A DNA stretch of 64,000 nt, taken from Phymatolithon calcareum (Eukaryota > Rhodophyta > Florideophyceae > Hapalidiales). This document shows, piece after piece, positions 54,558 to 64,000 of this stretch; position 1 is the first letter of the stretch, and every line of letters starts with the position of its first letter. The translations under genes were made by a program, and so were the position numbers. The notes beneath the pieces are model-generated. The model made no database searches. It was not told where the DNA came from and saw only the letters and a list, made by a program, of their open reading frames with translations. The stretch spans positions 1,612,001 through 1,676,000 of the forward strand of contig OZ345357.1 of the NCBI GenBank assembly GCA_977006965.1, in the 5' to 3' direction.

Positions 54558-55740
54558 AGCGGCTCGCGTTCCTCCCCGTCAAAGTACTCTACTGATACTC
54601 TTTTCTCTGCTCGGATATTCTTACGGACAACTTGGCAGACGTGCCAATCAAAGCGCCCCATATCGTCCCATTTGCGCAAGGCTAGAATTGTTCCGACAGA
54701 TGGGCATCCATGTTCATAGACGGCTTCAATGGTGGGTATGGGTCGGCAATGTAAGCGTTCGTGGGTTGCCAGGGATGCCTTGTATGGAAAAGCTCTGAAG
54801 CAGCTTTCGAACGTAAACTCGAACTCCAATTTCTCTATATCCTGCTCTGTAGTGATGGATACAGTGCTTTCGGGTTGAATATGTTGTGTAAAACTTTTCC
54901 GTATAGAGATCTCCAACCCAGCTTCCTCATAGGCCCCCTCACTTATCTTTGTGACCCTTTCGGACGCATTTTCTGCGTTTCGTCAATAAACACGACGTCA
55001 TCTGCATATTCGAGTCTGTCGCAGCTTATCGACGGAGTCAGTCTGATCTGTGAGGAGTTGTTATGCCTTCGGAATATGAGGTCTAGAGCAATAATAAAGC
55101 ATAGAGGGCTGAGAATGTCTCCTTGAAGCACACCCCAGTTAACGCTTATATGTCGAGAGTATTCTCGTCTACCTCCTGGAAGCTGTCTTCTGACAGTGAC
55201 TTTTGCGCTGTCGTACATCATTTTCACGATTCTGACGTATTTATCTGGTACGCGGTATGCGCGGAGTGATTCGAGCAAGAACTCGTGCGACAGGCTGTCG
55301 AAAGCGGCGCAAAAATCGATGTAAGTGGCCACAGCTTCTCTGCCCTCTTGTAGTAGGTAGTCGATCGTCCAGGCCAGAATACAGGAATTGTCTCTTGTGT
55401 CTCGTGCTCTTCGGAACCCAGATTGCGATTCCGGGAGGAGATCCAGTACGAGTGGGAGAATCCTGTTTAGGACGCACATTGAAAAAATTTTGAATGCATG
55501 TTGTAGGAGACAAACAGCCCTGTAGTTCGACCTCACTTCTTTAGATCCCTTCTTTTGCATCATAACTAGGACTCCGACGGAAAGGTCTTCAGGTATTTGT
55601 TCTTTTTCCCACACAGTTATCAAGACTTCGGCGAGTGCGTCTCTTGCTGCGGTGCTGTTTTGGTAGATTTCGACCGGAATTCCGTCAACACCTGGCGACT
55701 TTCCTTTTTCATTGCATTGATGGCATCGAAAATTTCTTCA
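54558..55740 (-). pseudogene. LINE reverse transcriptase with an internal C2H2 finger
   Basis: The RT begins with KSPGVDGIPVEIYQ (about 55705), then SNYRAVCLL, ESQSGFRRARDTRDN, TYIDFCAAFDSLSHE (catalytic Asp), GVLQGDILSPLCF and YADDVVFIDE (catalytic site near 55005). After it lies FESCFRAFPYKASLATHERLHC (54830-54765), a C2H2-like finger (second His position is Cys), then a KWDD...WHVCQVV segment. Single-base losses in A-runs near 55700 and 54965 break an otherwise continuous frame. RT plus an internal zinc finger before the YLG block is a known architecture in some animal and algal LINEs. Confidence 0.85.
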
Positions 55741-56119
55741 CGTTGTAGGGAAGGAACTTCCTCTTCGTCCGGGGGGTGAGTGCATCGCTTGAGAGCGCTT
55801 CTTGGCGTCTTCTTCGCCTGCAGCTCTCCTTGGTGGAGAGGCCGTCCGCAGCGACCGGGCGACTCTATGATCGTTCGAATTGAAAGACCATGGATGCAAG
55901 ATCTCCATCTCATCATGATGACAAGCACATAGCTTGCTTGCATTGAGAAGACTCTGGCGACCCCATGTCTGGCCGAGGTCTACCATCTCTTTTGCGTAAG
56001 AGGTATTTATTGTAAATTTCCATTAAACAGTGGATTCTACACTGCTTCCCTCCGATAACGCCCTCTCCTCGTGTTGGAGAGGAGCAGAAGACATAATTTG
56101 GATCGGCCGACTCTGCCAT
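55741..56119 (-). pseudogene. 5' remnant of the LINE ORF
   Basis: Open minus-strand pieces (REEIFDAINAMKK before the RT; NKYLLRKRDGRPRPDMG and LLNASKLCACHHDEMEILHPW further up) read like the linker upstream of a LINE RT in changing frames. No endonuclease is recognisable. Confidence 0.5.
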
Positions 56120-57158
56120 TCGCTAAAGCGAGTTTTGATTATATTTGAAATACTTTCTAGCATGCTGGTTAGTATTCTGTAGGCATGTTGTACCTTCTTT
56201 CCCTTGGAGTAGGTTAATAATTTAGATGATGATTCTCGACTCAGTAGAAGAAAAATCTTAGCAGTGTTTGAACACAATAGACCTATTATTATTAAAACAA
56301 TGATCTGTATATGCCGCTAAGTCGTTATTTTGTTTAGACGGTCTGAAATGCGTTGAGTTCTTTGATATTGCGATAAATAAGTTTTATTATGAGCTGAGAG
56401 GCGACGCTCTGTAAACTAAATCGAAACCGCTCTTCCATTGCCGTGCTGCGGCGGTACCCATCGTACAACGTCGGTGCGCTCATGTAGGTGCGTGGGTCAG
56501 CAACAACGGCGCCTACGTCAGTTAGCTGACGTGATCTAATCATATCATATCAATCGAATATTAGATGGAAACGTGTCAAGTGTGCCTTATTGAGTCTCAT
56601 GTGAACAAACAGTTAAATTTCAGAAATACAATTTGTTCACAGAGATTATCATACACCGACCATCTCCATTTGTTTTGGTTTCACTCTGTACCGAACTTAA
56701 CGCATCTGATCATGTAAAGTCAGAACCCCTTTTTCAAATTCTTTTCTAGAAAAAGTTCATTTCTACAACTTTCCCGCACCCTCCAGGGCCACTACCAAAT
56801 CGCTTAGTACAAAACCGATGAGCTTGGAATATTCTGAATCGCCGTACAGAATTGAGCTATTACGCACTTTTCGGCTCAAAAATCCGCATAAGAACCGACG
56901 TGGGAGACGGTAATGTGCACTCACTCACCCGAATGGGCAAAACAGTGCACCGCAAATAGTGCAAATGAACATCTTGAGTCGTCGTCCACCTCGCAGAGTG
57001 CATCCTACGAAATTCATGTGAACAGTACATAGCAGTTTCTTGTGCAGTCAAAAATGTATGGTTTTCATAAACATGCAGATTATGACATTTCACAATTACC
57101 CGGCCAAACGCTCGAGAATGCAGGAAACGTTTTTGGTTCCAGAGAGTCGAAATGTTAC

Positions 57159-57209
57159 CACTTGTCATACGACTGACGTTTACAGTAAACGTCAGTCGTA
57201 TGACAAGTG
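57159..57209. repeat. Perfect palindrome, 25-bp arms, 1-base spacer
   Basis: 57159-57183 is the exact reverse complement of 57185-57209, with a single A between them. Such a tight hairpin is rarely stable in genomes. It could be an inverted duplication from replication-template switching or a hairpin RNA source. No flanking duplication is evident. Confidence 0.92.
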
Positions 57210-57658
57210 TGATTTGCTCCTAGTAAACGGTTTACTAGTGTCTATTGTACGGGAAAAAATATCATACCTTTTTCTAGAATTCTGAATGAATTTTAAGCGC
57301 TGTAAGCAAACTTATAATCCGCCTCACGCTTCCTAGCATGAAGGAGAGCATATCAAACTTGCAGAAAATAATACAGGCAACATTCTGCATCTAATGATAT
57401 CCATATCGTATTGATTACTCAAAATAAATTATCGGTCCATTCGAAATGACGCCAAAGATTACCGAGCACCGGCTTAACTAATCATGATTCCCACAATAGT
57501 ATTAATTTCACAGATTTGCCAAGGGTTTTTCCAGTGTTTGCCCCAGAAAAAATAAGGTGACAGTGGAGCATAACCTATTTTGTTTTATTTTGAATTTTGT
57601 CCTCAATTGAGGACGTCCCGTCACATAGACACTAGGAGCAAATCATTAAGCGGAGGCA

Positions 57659-57697
57659 GCTATCACCAGGGGAAAGTAACTTTCCCCTGCTATCACC
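57659..57697. repeat. Small palindrome between direct repeats
   Basis: CAGGGGAAAGT (57667-57677) and its complement (57679-57689) around one A, bordered by GCTATCACC on both sides (57659-57667 and 57689-57697). It lies just upstream of the zinc-finger gene. Confidence 0.75.
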
Positions 57698-57714
57698 AAG
57701 GATATTGGTCAACA

Positions 57715-57722
57715 TATAAATA
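57715..57722 (+). promoter_or_regulatory. TATA-like box of the zinc-finger gene
   Basis: TATAAATA lies about 120-340 bp before the candidate start codons. The following block (CGCTTGCATTTCCATT, then ATTGAGTAACTTGA) is repeated at 63911-63945 before the third gene copy, so the leader is conserved between the paralogues. Confidence 0.4.
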
Positions 57723-58051
57723 GATCCCGCTTGCATTTCCATTACAGTACATTGAGTAACTTGAGGGAGTTCACGCCCAGCGGAATAATTCCCAGGCGTG
57801 TCACTCGAATGAAATGCACGTGGAGAGGAATAATTCTAAGTCCTCTCACTCGACTGAAATGGACACTGATAAGAATATGCCCCAGTCGGAAATGCAAGCG
57901 GTATCCATGTTAACATGTCGAATGGCTCACCCGGGCCATCTCGCAGTATATCTACGCCCACCACCGTCGATAAGTCAACGTCGCCGCATCCACAAGCCAT
58001 TGTGGACGAAACCTTTACCACCAGTCCAGGAAGTTGCGCCCACACCGCAAT

Positions 58052-59200
58052 ATGGCCGCCATCAAGCGCAAGACGGCAAGGCCGTCAGAAATCACTTCCA
58101 ACCACAACAAACCCAAGAAGCAGCGCATATAAAAAAATCAAAGTCCGAGCAAGAGCTGCCATCTCTGTGTTCACAAGACGACGCCGGAGTCACCGAACGT
58201 GCCATGCTCCAACGTTGCCGTCGGATTGTGCCGTAAGACGGTGTGCGAGAAGTGCTTCGCAAAGCATGAATGGGACCTTTCCGCGGCACGCCGACCGGAA
58301 AACAACTGGATGTGCCCACATTGCAAGGAATGGTGCCCGAAACATATACACGGACAGTGCAGGAACAACTATCGCGCCACGGAAAGGCGCCGCCAGAATA
58401 GATCAATTTTAACTGACTCGGCACAACCAGATTCTGGTCGCGTGACGTTTACCGAGCAAGCGAGCGCCGTTGCAGCGGATGCACAAATTACGGACCTCCA
58501 AGAACGCTTGCATGCGTTTCTTGCTGCAAACCCTGATGCACGTCCTTACTTTTCCCTTCCCAATCCGGATCACTCCCCCGCGGCTCTCTCGTCCGTTCCG
58601 GAGGCGCATAACGACTTCGCTCCTGCACTCGAAGCTGGCACCGAGAATGCGACCACGTTTGCAGCGCATGCTTATCAGGAACTCGACCACTCCGCCTGGC
58701 AACAAACGAGAGATGACGGTAATGTTGACGGGCTTGGCGCTTCGACAATGAACAGTAATAACGTCGCTACTGGAGGTGGCGTGGATAACCCAGTGCCGGA
58801 GGACACCGCCGAAACGGATGTCATCTCGGAAGCCGACTTGCTCCCAAACCAGGACTGTCCCTTTCAAGCGTTTCCCGAAAACCAAGCCAATTCCGTCTCG
58901 ATGATTTATCCCTTCGACGGCGCTGACTCCACCGCTATAAGAACTTCCATCATGGACCGGGATGGAGAGATCGCGGGTGAGGCACATGCCCAAACACCGC
59001 CGGTGATCCGAAATCACGCTGCATCGTATGTGTTGGAGCCCGTCCCCAGGAGCTACTATGACATTATGCAGATCGCAAGTAACGTCTGGTGTGGTCCTAT
59101 GCCTGACTTCACCGGCGATGAGCTTGGGTGGATGGGTGGGCGTGCGACGGATGGCGGTGCGACGGAGGAGATGGATGTGGATGACTTGATGGCCTTATAA
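58052..59200 (+). pseudogene. CDCA7-like 4CXXC zinc-finger protein, in-frame stop
   Basis: From the ATG at 58052 a basic segment (KRKTARPSEITS, NKPKKQR) is followed by TAA at 58130-58132, then by 355 open codons in the same frame. These begin with the zinc finger: CHLC (58157-58168), then CSN, GLC, CRKTVCEKCF, WMCPHCKEWC and GQC. The cysteine order with the CRKTVC and WxCPxC blocks is that of zf-4CXXC_R1, the chromatin-binding domain of CDCA7 proteins, which work with the HELLS/DDM1 remodeller in DNA-methylation maintenance. The C-terminal part is acidic and ends EEMDVDDLMAL. An alternative N-terminus is open from the ATG at 57915 in another frame, so either an intron or a lesion separates it. 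Relatives lie at 60440 and 63905. Confidence 0.65.
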
Positions 59201-60439
59201 TGGTAGTGGGACGGGGAGCATGAAAGCATGAACAGGGCTATGCGCGATGTTGGAGAGGGCGCGCCTCTGTGTTCACACCCGGCGATAGCGCACGATGGTT
59301 TTACTAGAGTGACGTGGCTGACGCAATTCTATTTTGCCTTTCGGACAACTGTGCCATGGTATTATGGCTCCTTTGTGGGCATTCGTTGACGTTTCAACAA
59401 AAATTGGTGACCGAGAAATTTGAGCCGTGTGCCTTGACGTTGCAGAAGCCCGCTTTAATGTTGTTCCTTATGTTATTCTAGAAACTTTAACTGCATTATG
59501 TTAATCATTTTAATAATTTTCTAAGTAAAAGAAATCCTCAAGAGGAGCTCTTCTTCCTTAGCTTCATGGTCATATCCGGTTCAGTTGCAATGAACAACAC
59601 GCCTCGGTCTTTAACATGATACAGAAGATACGTAAAGGATAAGCAGTGTACTATCTGTAGCTTGTGCAGGATGTGTTCGTCACTACCGTCAGTCTCCTAC
59701 ATACGACGCGGCGCCGCTGTGCGGTTACACTATAACGTGCGAAGTTACGCAATTCCACCCCGCCAGAAAGAGCGACATACTGTGCAGCAGATCGGTGTCG
59801 TCCGGACGTCCAACGTTACGAGTGCCGTTTCGTACCGAAAACCGTGGCCCATCACTTTTCACTGTGTACAGCAGTGCAAGGTCAGAATTCAATAATCCTG
59901 GGTAAATATTTTACACCTCAATTATTCTTTTCGTGGTTTTCACACAAATATCATACATGCAACTTTTGTCCTTTCCCTCTTCTCCCAGGTGAGGCGTGGG
60001 TGCGTTCTCCCCCGGTGCATTGAAAACGAATTCAAATTGCATCATGACATGAGAGATGAAGTTGATCGCAAATAGATCAACCGGATCTCGGCAAAAAATT
60101 GATCACAGATCACTCTACTCGATCATGCTGCGGGGCGTGTGGCAGCGGCCATAAGATTTCAGTCAGCCAGAAACAAGGCCAAAAGGGTGTGGTCCAACCT
60201 TTCGAATTGTGGTGGCGTTGCATTTTCTGCAGGATCCGTTCCCCGCAACATGCATTCCCGTCTTGGTCTGGTTCAACCACGTTGTTTTGCCCAATGTCAT
60301 TTCCCAAAGGAAATAACTTCGTGGCACACCTTTCCTCACGAGGAGACATCTGTGAAGAAGTATGCCGAAGCCTCCAACCCCTCCCCCCTGGAGGGAGCCG
60401 AAAAATGGGAGCCTCTAAGGAGGGAATAGTATGTTTACT
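59201..60439. other. Intergenic, no supported gene
   Basis: Short open frames only. 60099-60430 is open in two plus-strand frames and may be the decayed 5' part of the second zinc-finger gene copy, but I could not align it base by base. Confidence 0.4.
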
Positions 60440-60760
60440 GCCCCCTGTACTGAGGCAGGACATAAGTCTGTTCCAGATTCTCAGACGCACAAATCGCGGA
60501 GTTTCTTTTTTGCGGCCCGCGCCTGTTTCCTGTCTCTCGCGCCTCCGAGGCACGCACCAAGAATGCGAGTGTTATTGTGTCAGGCACCCAAGATGCTCTC
60601 CTGGCAGCAAACGAGGGATGACGGTACAGTTTTCGAGGTTGGCGTACCGACAGGGAGCCCGGTGACAGACACAGCTAAACCGATATGACATCGAGAACCG
60701 CTTCGCTCCTGAACCGGGACGATCACTTCTGAATATTTCTCGCGAACCACGCCGATTTCG
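60440..60760 (+). pseudogene. Decayed copy of the CDCA7-like gene, 3' part
   Basis: SWQQTRDDGTV at 60600-60632 matches AWQQTRDDGNV of the intact copy at 58695-58727, and the DNA is nearly identical over TGGCARCAAACGAGRGATGA. Both sides align too: a CACCRAGAATGCGA block before it, and ACACMGCYRAAMCGATRT with the sequence up to GAACCGGGACGATCA after it, against 58640-58860. The frame stops at TGA 60686-60688. The gaps and loss of frame show a dead paralogue in direct orientation, 1.9 kb downstream. Confidence 0.7.
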
Positions 60761-60771
60761 TCTTTGAAATT

Positions 60772-61014
60772 TCAGAGGCCTTCCTTCCCATCAGAGGCAG
60801 TCTGGGCCATCATGGATACCAAAGCATCTTTTCCTCGCGCAAAATCTCGCTTAGCGGCGTATATCAGCCTCTCGACGGCCATGTTCTCTACTTCTACTGT
60901 CAGTACAGTGGGCTGGCCCCTTTTCCAAACACAAAATTCAAGCATCTTCTCAAACGAAGCCTCGTCTTCATTGGTTTCATTCTGCGCGCAGTAGACTTGC
61001 TGAAATGGGCAATT
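60772..61014 (-). CDS. Open frame without ATG, possible exon
   Basis: Minus strand, TGA at 60774-60772, open for about 80 codons up to a TAG near 61022. It reads NEDEASFEKMLEFCVWKRGQ, then VLTVEVENMAVERLIYAAKR and ARGKDALVSMMAQT, which has the amphipathic regularity of real protein. There is no early ATG in the frame, so it could be a last exon or a gene remnant. I recognise no family. The 61.0-62.9 kb stretch upstream holds nothing else I can support. Confidence 0.35.
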   Translation of the reverse strand, partial: NCPFQQVYCAQNETNEDEASFEKMLEFCVWKRGQPTVLTVEVENMAVERLIYAAKRDFARGKDALVSMMAQTASDGKEGL

Positions 61015-61029
61015 TTCCTTACTCTACTC

Positions 61030-62925
61030 CATTTACATGTGTTTCACAGGTTGCTTGCTCCTTCTCATGTGATACCTATAGGTTTTTTTGCTTGCTTGTG
61101 CATCAAATGAGGTATTTAGTTGAGGTTTAGAGAACCCGGCGGTAGAGGTAGTGACGCCATGTCGATGGCCGGTTTGGCGTGGTTCAGGATCGTCAGTCCT
61201 TTGCCGATATCACGGTCGTGTGGAGCCTCGTCGGTGCGCGATCTTCGTGGCCAAGGATGAATTTACTCTTGCCTCCTCTCGCCCTCCTCTGCCATCCGGT
61301 ATCCCTGAATTGAAGCGATTTTGTCTAAACACACACTAACTCTAGAAACTCTAAAACGTCTCGAGTGCGGGGTGTACGAACTCCTTCGGCGACACGAACG
61401 TATGAAGTGCGAATAAATCTATGAGAGTAACCGAAGAGGATCTGCTCGCGTTTGTACTCTTGGCGTTGAATGGGGTTGTCGCAGATAGAAGATTTGATGG
61501 CGCTCGCAATGTTGTGCATATGAGATGATCGCGTAGAATCGCTTATCTTGATCATGGAAGCATTTCTTCATAGCACGGTGCTGATTTGATGGACATGAAT
61601 AGCTGGAGCGATACAGTCTCAAGACATCTTAGATCGTCTGGGCAAACTCAGGCATTGGAGCATTATGCGTTCTCCAAGGTTGCCTGATGCGTGTTTTGTT
61701 CATGTGATGAGGCAGGCTGATAGCCGACGGTAATCAAAACGTGTTTGCTTCGAAGTGAGAAGTTTACACGCCTTCACTGTACTGTTTCGGTCGCTGTGTG
61801 CGCCATTCTCACGAAAAACAGTTCTGGAAAAGGGAAAAAACTTCTTTATATATCTATAGTCTTATTCGGTCCGAAGCTAAGGTCAGACAAGATCAAATCA
61901 AGCCCCAAGAATGACTTTGCTTGCCTATCCCAAATTAATGCGTGTCCCGAATTAATCCCCTGGAGGGAAACGGTAGCAGTATGATGAGTGGAGTGGGTAC
62001 CTTTCATACAGTAGAGTCAATACGAATTCAAGATGAGATCATCATTGGATCAGCACACGATCTAACCGAAATGAATGAGCAACGACACGGCACCTCCATT
62101 GGATGTGGATGCTGTCACAGGCCTGTACCCTTGAGTATGATACAGTACATCCAAATCATACTACATACAGTATTGTTTCAAAAATCGACAATGAGATCAT
62201 GCTTCCTTTCAAAGAGAGCTCCAACATTGAGGAACATCTTGTGCTCCTTTTTTACCTTCTGATCGTTATTGTGTCCTATTTGAAAGTCTAGTTCCTGTTT
62301 CTCTAAATAAAAAGGAAGGAGACTTCATCGGAGAATGTGCAAACGGGGGCGGAGGCCCAGTATTACTCTACATGTTTCCTGAGTAGAACTGCAGCGCTGG
62401 TCAGCGGCCCAGAAGATCCAAGGCTCACAGAAGAACTCAGGCGCTCTGGGTGCCCACACTGCCATCTTTCGAACAAAACACAGCTCAGAAGCACCGTACG
62501 TTGACGAGGCAGCTAATTTTCAAAGAATATGCCGCCGTCGAAAGAATCATGCCCTGTTTAAAAACGACTGAAGACGACCACCAGATTCTGAAGGACAGTA
62601 AAGGCATGTGTGACTTTTAATGTTCACCATGACATCGTTGAGTATACTGTACAGTATTGTAATTTGAGGAGTATTGTCGCAGAATGACCTTCCGCGGCGA
62701 ACATCCAATTAGATGCACCGCTCTTTGGGCATGTATTAGGGATTGACGAGGTCGAATTACATTCAGCCACGTGCGCCTTTCTCTTGCCATGACGTACTCA
62801 CGCCAGCAAGGCTACTGGTGAACATGTAAGAGCAAGTCTACCGGTGAACCTATAGATCTGGTCAAAATGCCAAATTTTTGTCGCCCAAAATAGATTGAGT
62901 GCAGTGCAACTCTATCGGTCCAAAA
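61030..62925. other. No supported gene
   Basis: Several short open frames (61622-61325 minus; 61942-62262 plus) lack recognisable domains and consistent frame use. No repeats with clear ends were found. Confidence 0.4.
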
Positions 62926-62940
62926 CCTATAGTTGAAACT

Positions 62941-63147
62941 TTTTTTTTTTTTTTTCCTTTCAAGTTTATTTAAAAGCCCCACAGACTTCCGAAGATATGG
63001 GCAAGGCTTCCTCTGATGCTACCTACCTTTGTGTAGCTCACAAAACGTCCACTAGAATGGCGGACGGGAAAACTCAGGACTCAAAGTAGTCCTATTTCAG
63101 TCCTCTACGGGATTGTTGGTGCTTGGTCTCGACCACTTTTTGTCTTG
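62941..63147 (-). mobile_element. Retroposed poly(A) sequence with 15-bp duplication
   Basis: On the minus strand the sequence ends with AATAAA, about 12 further bases, and a poly(A) run (T-run at 62941-62955). It is flanked by CCTATAGTTGAAACT at 62926-62940 and 63148-63162. Polyadenylation signal, tail and a long duplication are the marks of LINE-mediated retroposition of an mRNA end or a SINE. No tRNA-like A/B boxes are obvious, so a 5'-truncated processed copy is more likely. Confidence 0.85.
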
Positions 63148-63435
63148 CCTATAGTTGAAACTGTCTCAAAATAGTGAAAGAAAAACAAGGAATGAAAACA
63201 TAAATCTTCTATAAAATTGGAGCCGGTCGATTTCCCTGCCTTACGGCATGACGCGTATTGTTTTGAGATTCCGTTCTGGCCGTGATATGTAGCACCACTG
63301 GAAACTCTAATCATTCTGGCGCGTTTTTTTACGTCTGTCATCGGGCCTCGGGTGTGGACACAACTGTCCCGTGCCATAAGTAGCCATTTGGCAATTTGTT
63401 TGGCATTTTGTCGACCGATAGAGATGCCACCAGAG

Positions 63436-63854
63436 TAGGGATGGCCCTCCCGAAAGGGCCCCTCCCCGAAATGGGCCCTTTTTTACCTCAAAGAGGGGAT
63501 TTTGCCCTCTCCCTCGCGCCAAGTAGAGGGCCCCTTTCGGGCTTATGATATTCTTACGACAACGAAGTGCTTATGATATTAGAATATAGACAGAATTGTA
63601 CAGTATACAGAAACGTGGACGCAGCATTAGCTTCATGGCATGAGGGCTACGGATTCAGGACGAGAAATCAACCTGCCAGTGCTTCTGACGTATGATACTG
63701 ATGTCTGATGAAACAATCCTCCCCAGTTTCGGGCTTTTCGGGGCCCGAAATCAGGTCTGTAATGAGGGTCAAAGAGGGCCCCTCCCCTCTAGAGGGCCAC
63801 TGATAGAGGGCAAGTACGGCCCTCCGGGCCAATGTTTCGGGAGAGCCATCCCTA
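63436..63854. mobile_element. hAT-type MITE
   Basis: 419 bp with terminal inverted repeats TAGGGATGGCYCTCCCGAAA (one mismatch between ends) and the 8-bp duplication CACCAGAG at 63428-63435 and 63855-63862. An 8-bp duplication with TAGGG/CAGGG-type ends is typical of hAT elements. The subterminal regions are rich in AGAGGGCCC-type repeats on both strands. There is no coding capacity. Confidence 0.9.
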
Positions 63855-63904
63855 CACCAGAGCTGCTTCCAAGTGTTTTTACGATTTGACCAACTTTCTC
63901 TAAT

Positions 63905-64000
63905 TGGATCTCGCTTGCATTTCCATTGGATTGAGTAACTTGACAGAGCTCCCGTTGAATGACGCCTCAGTCGCTGATGGACACTGATAAGAAAATGCTC
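63905..64000 (+). other. 5' flank and start of a third CDCA7-like gene copy
   Basis: The sequence follows 57722-57880 with gaps: CGCTTGCATTTCCATT, ATTGAGTAACTTGA, then GATGGACACTGATAAGAA. In the first copy the last block reads MDTDKN. The window ends a few codons into it. This suggests that the ATG at about 57858, or one close to it, is the ancestral start, and that the gene family is arranged in tandem. Confidence 0.7.

Larger units (their letters stand above)
48968..56119 (-). mobile_element. LINE (non-LTR retrotransposon), split by element H
   Basis: Minus-strand LINE: RT from about 55720 down to 54558, then after H (49684-54552) the C-terminal part at 49678-48992. The 3' end has AATAAA (complement of TTTATT at 48991-48996) and an ATC-rich tail at 48968-48987, as in LINEs that end in short microsatellites instead of poly(A). 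The 5' end is indistinct; LINE-like frames extend to about 56119, and no endonuclease domain is seen, so the copy is probably 5' truncated. Confidence 0.85.
56120..57714. other. Non-coding stretch with palindromes
   Basis: There is no supported gene. It contains the perfect 51-base palindrome at 57159-57209 and the smaller one at 57667-57689. It borders the promoter of the zinc-finger gene on the right. Confidence 0.5.

Noticed and set aside
61942-62262. 106-codon plus-strand frame with a CGCC motif
   Set aside because: There is a single weak cysteine cluster and no further pattern. I cannot tell it from chance.

Overview
The window is nuclear DNA of a repeat-rich, apparently intron-poor eukaryote. 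Full-length Copia-order LTR retrotransposons, a LINE, TTAA-flanked and hAT-type DNA elements, AATAAA signals and a CDCA7-type 4CXXC zinc-finger gene rule out bacteria. My best guess is a red alga of the Chondrus kind. That is an impression from gene style and was not tested.

About 50 of the 64 kb is transposable elements inserted into one another. I use letters for them. 1-2034: E1, the 5' end of a minus-strand Copia element, plus a truncated LTR. 2035-12934: A, a plus-strand Copia element whose pol is split by B (6233-11765, minus strand, two LTRs I read as identical, 5-bp target duplication GATAT). 12935-14457: a gene fragment cut by the 3' LTR of A on one side and by D on the other. 14458-21893: D, minus-strand Copia, target duplication GCCTC, with its 3' LTR split by G (14549-16326, duplication GTTGG), which carries a long palindrome, fold-back arms and a tandem array. 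21899-25181: unique sequence with weak ORFs. 25182-29420: C, a deleted plus-strand Copia element with a solo LTR inside. 29421-32995 plus 40022-40113: E, a decayed minus-strand Copia element hit by a TTAA-flanked piggyBac-like element (30410-31622) and, in its 5' LTR, by F (32996-40016, duplication GATTG). 40114 to about 44250: a dead DIRS-like tyrosine-recombinase retroelement cut by two solo LTRs.

From about 45.1 kb the sequence is more host-like: a small ORF, a WD40 gene with two in-frame stops (45940-47337), a LINE (48968 to about 56119) split by the short-LTR Copia element H (49684-54552, duplication GGCAG), and a CDCA7-like zinc-finger gene (58052-59200). A decayed copy of that gene lies at 60440-60760, and the 5' flank of a third begins at 63905. 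A retroposed poly(A) sequence (62941-63147) and an hAT-type MITE (63436-63854) lie between them.

The most notable object is inside F. Between the end of pol and the 3' LTR, on the opposite strand, lies a 1.2-kb ORF whose N-terminus matches the histone H3 tail (T3-A7, K9-G13, A15-K18, L20, K23-R26; 19 of 28 positions), joined to an unrelated 380-residue protein ending in basic clusters. Its start codon now reads ATA. Several of the Copia families share a primer-binding site complementary to the anticodon arm of initiator tRNA-Met, the half-tRNA priming known from Drosophila copia. LTRs of the A, B and C type carry repeated CACGTG boxes upstream of a TATA sequence.
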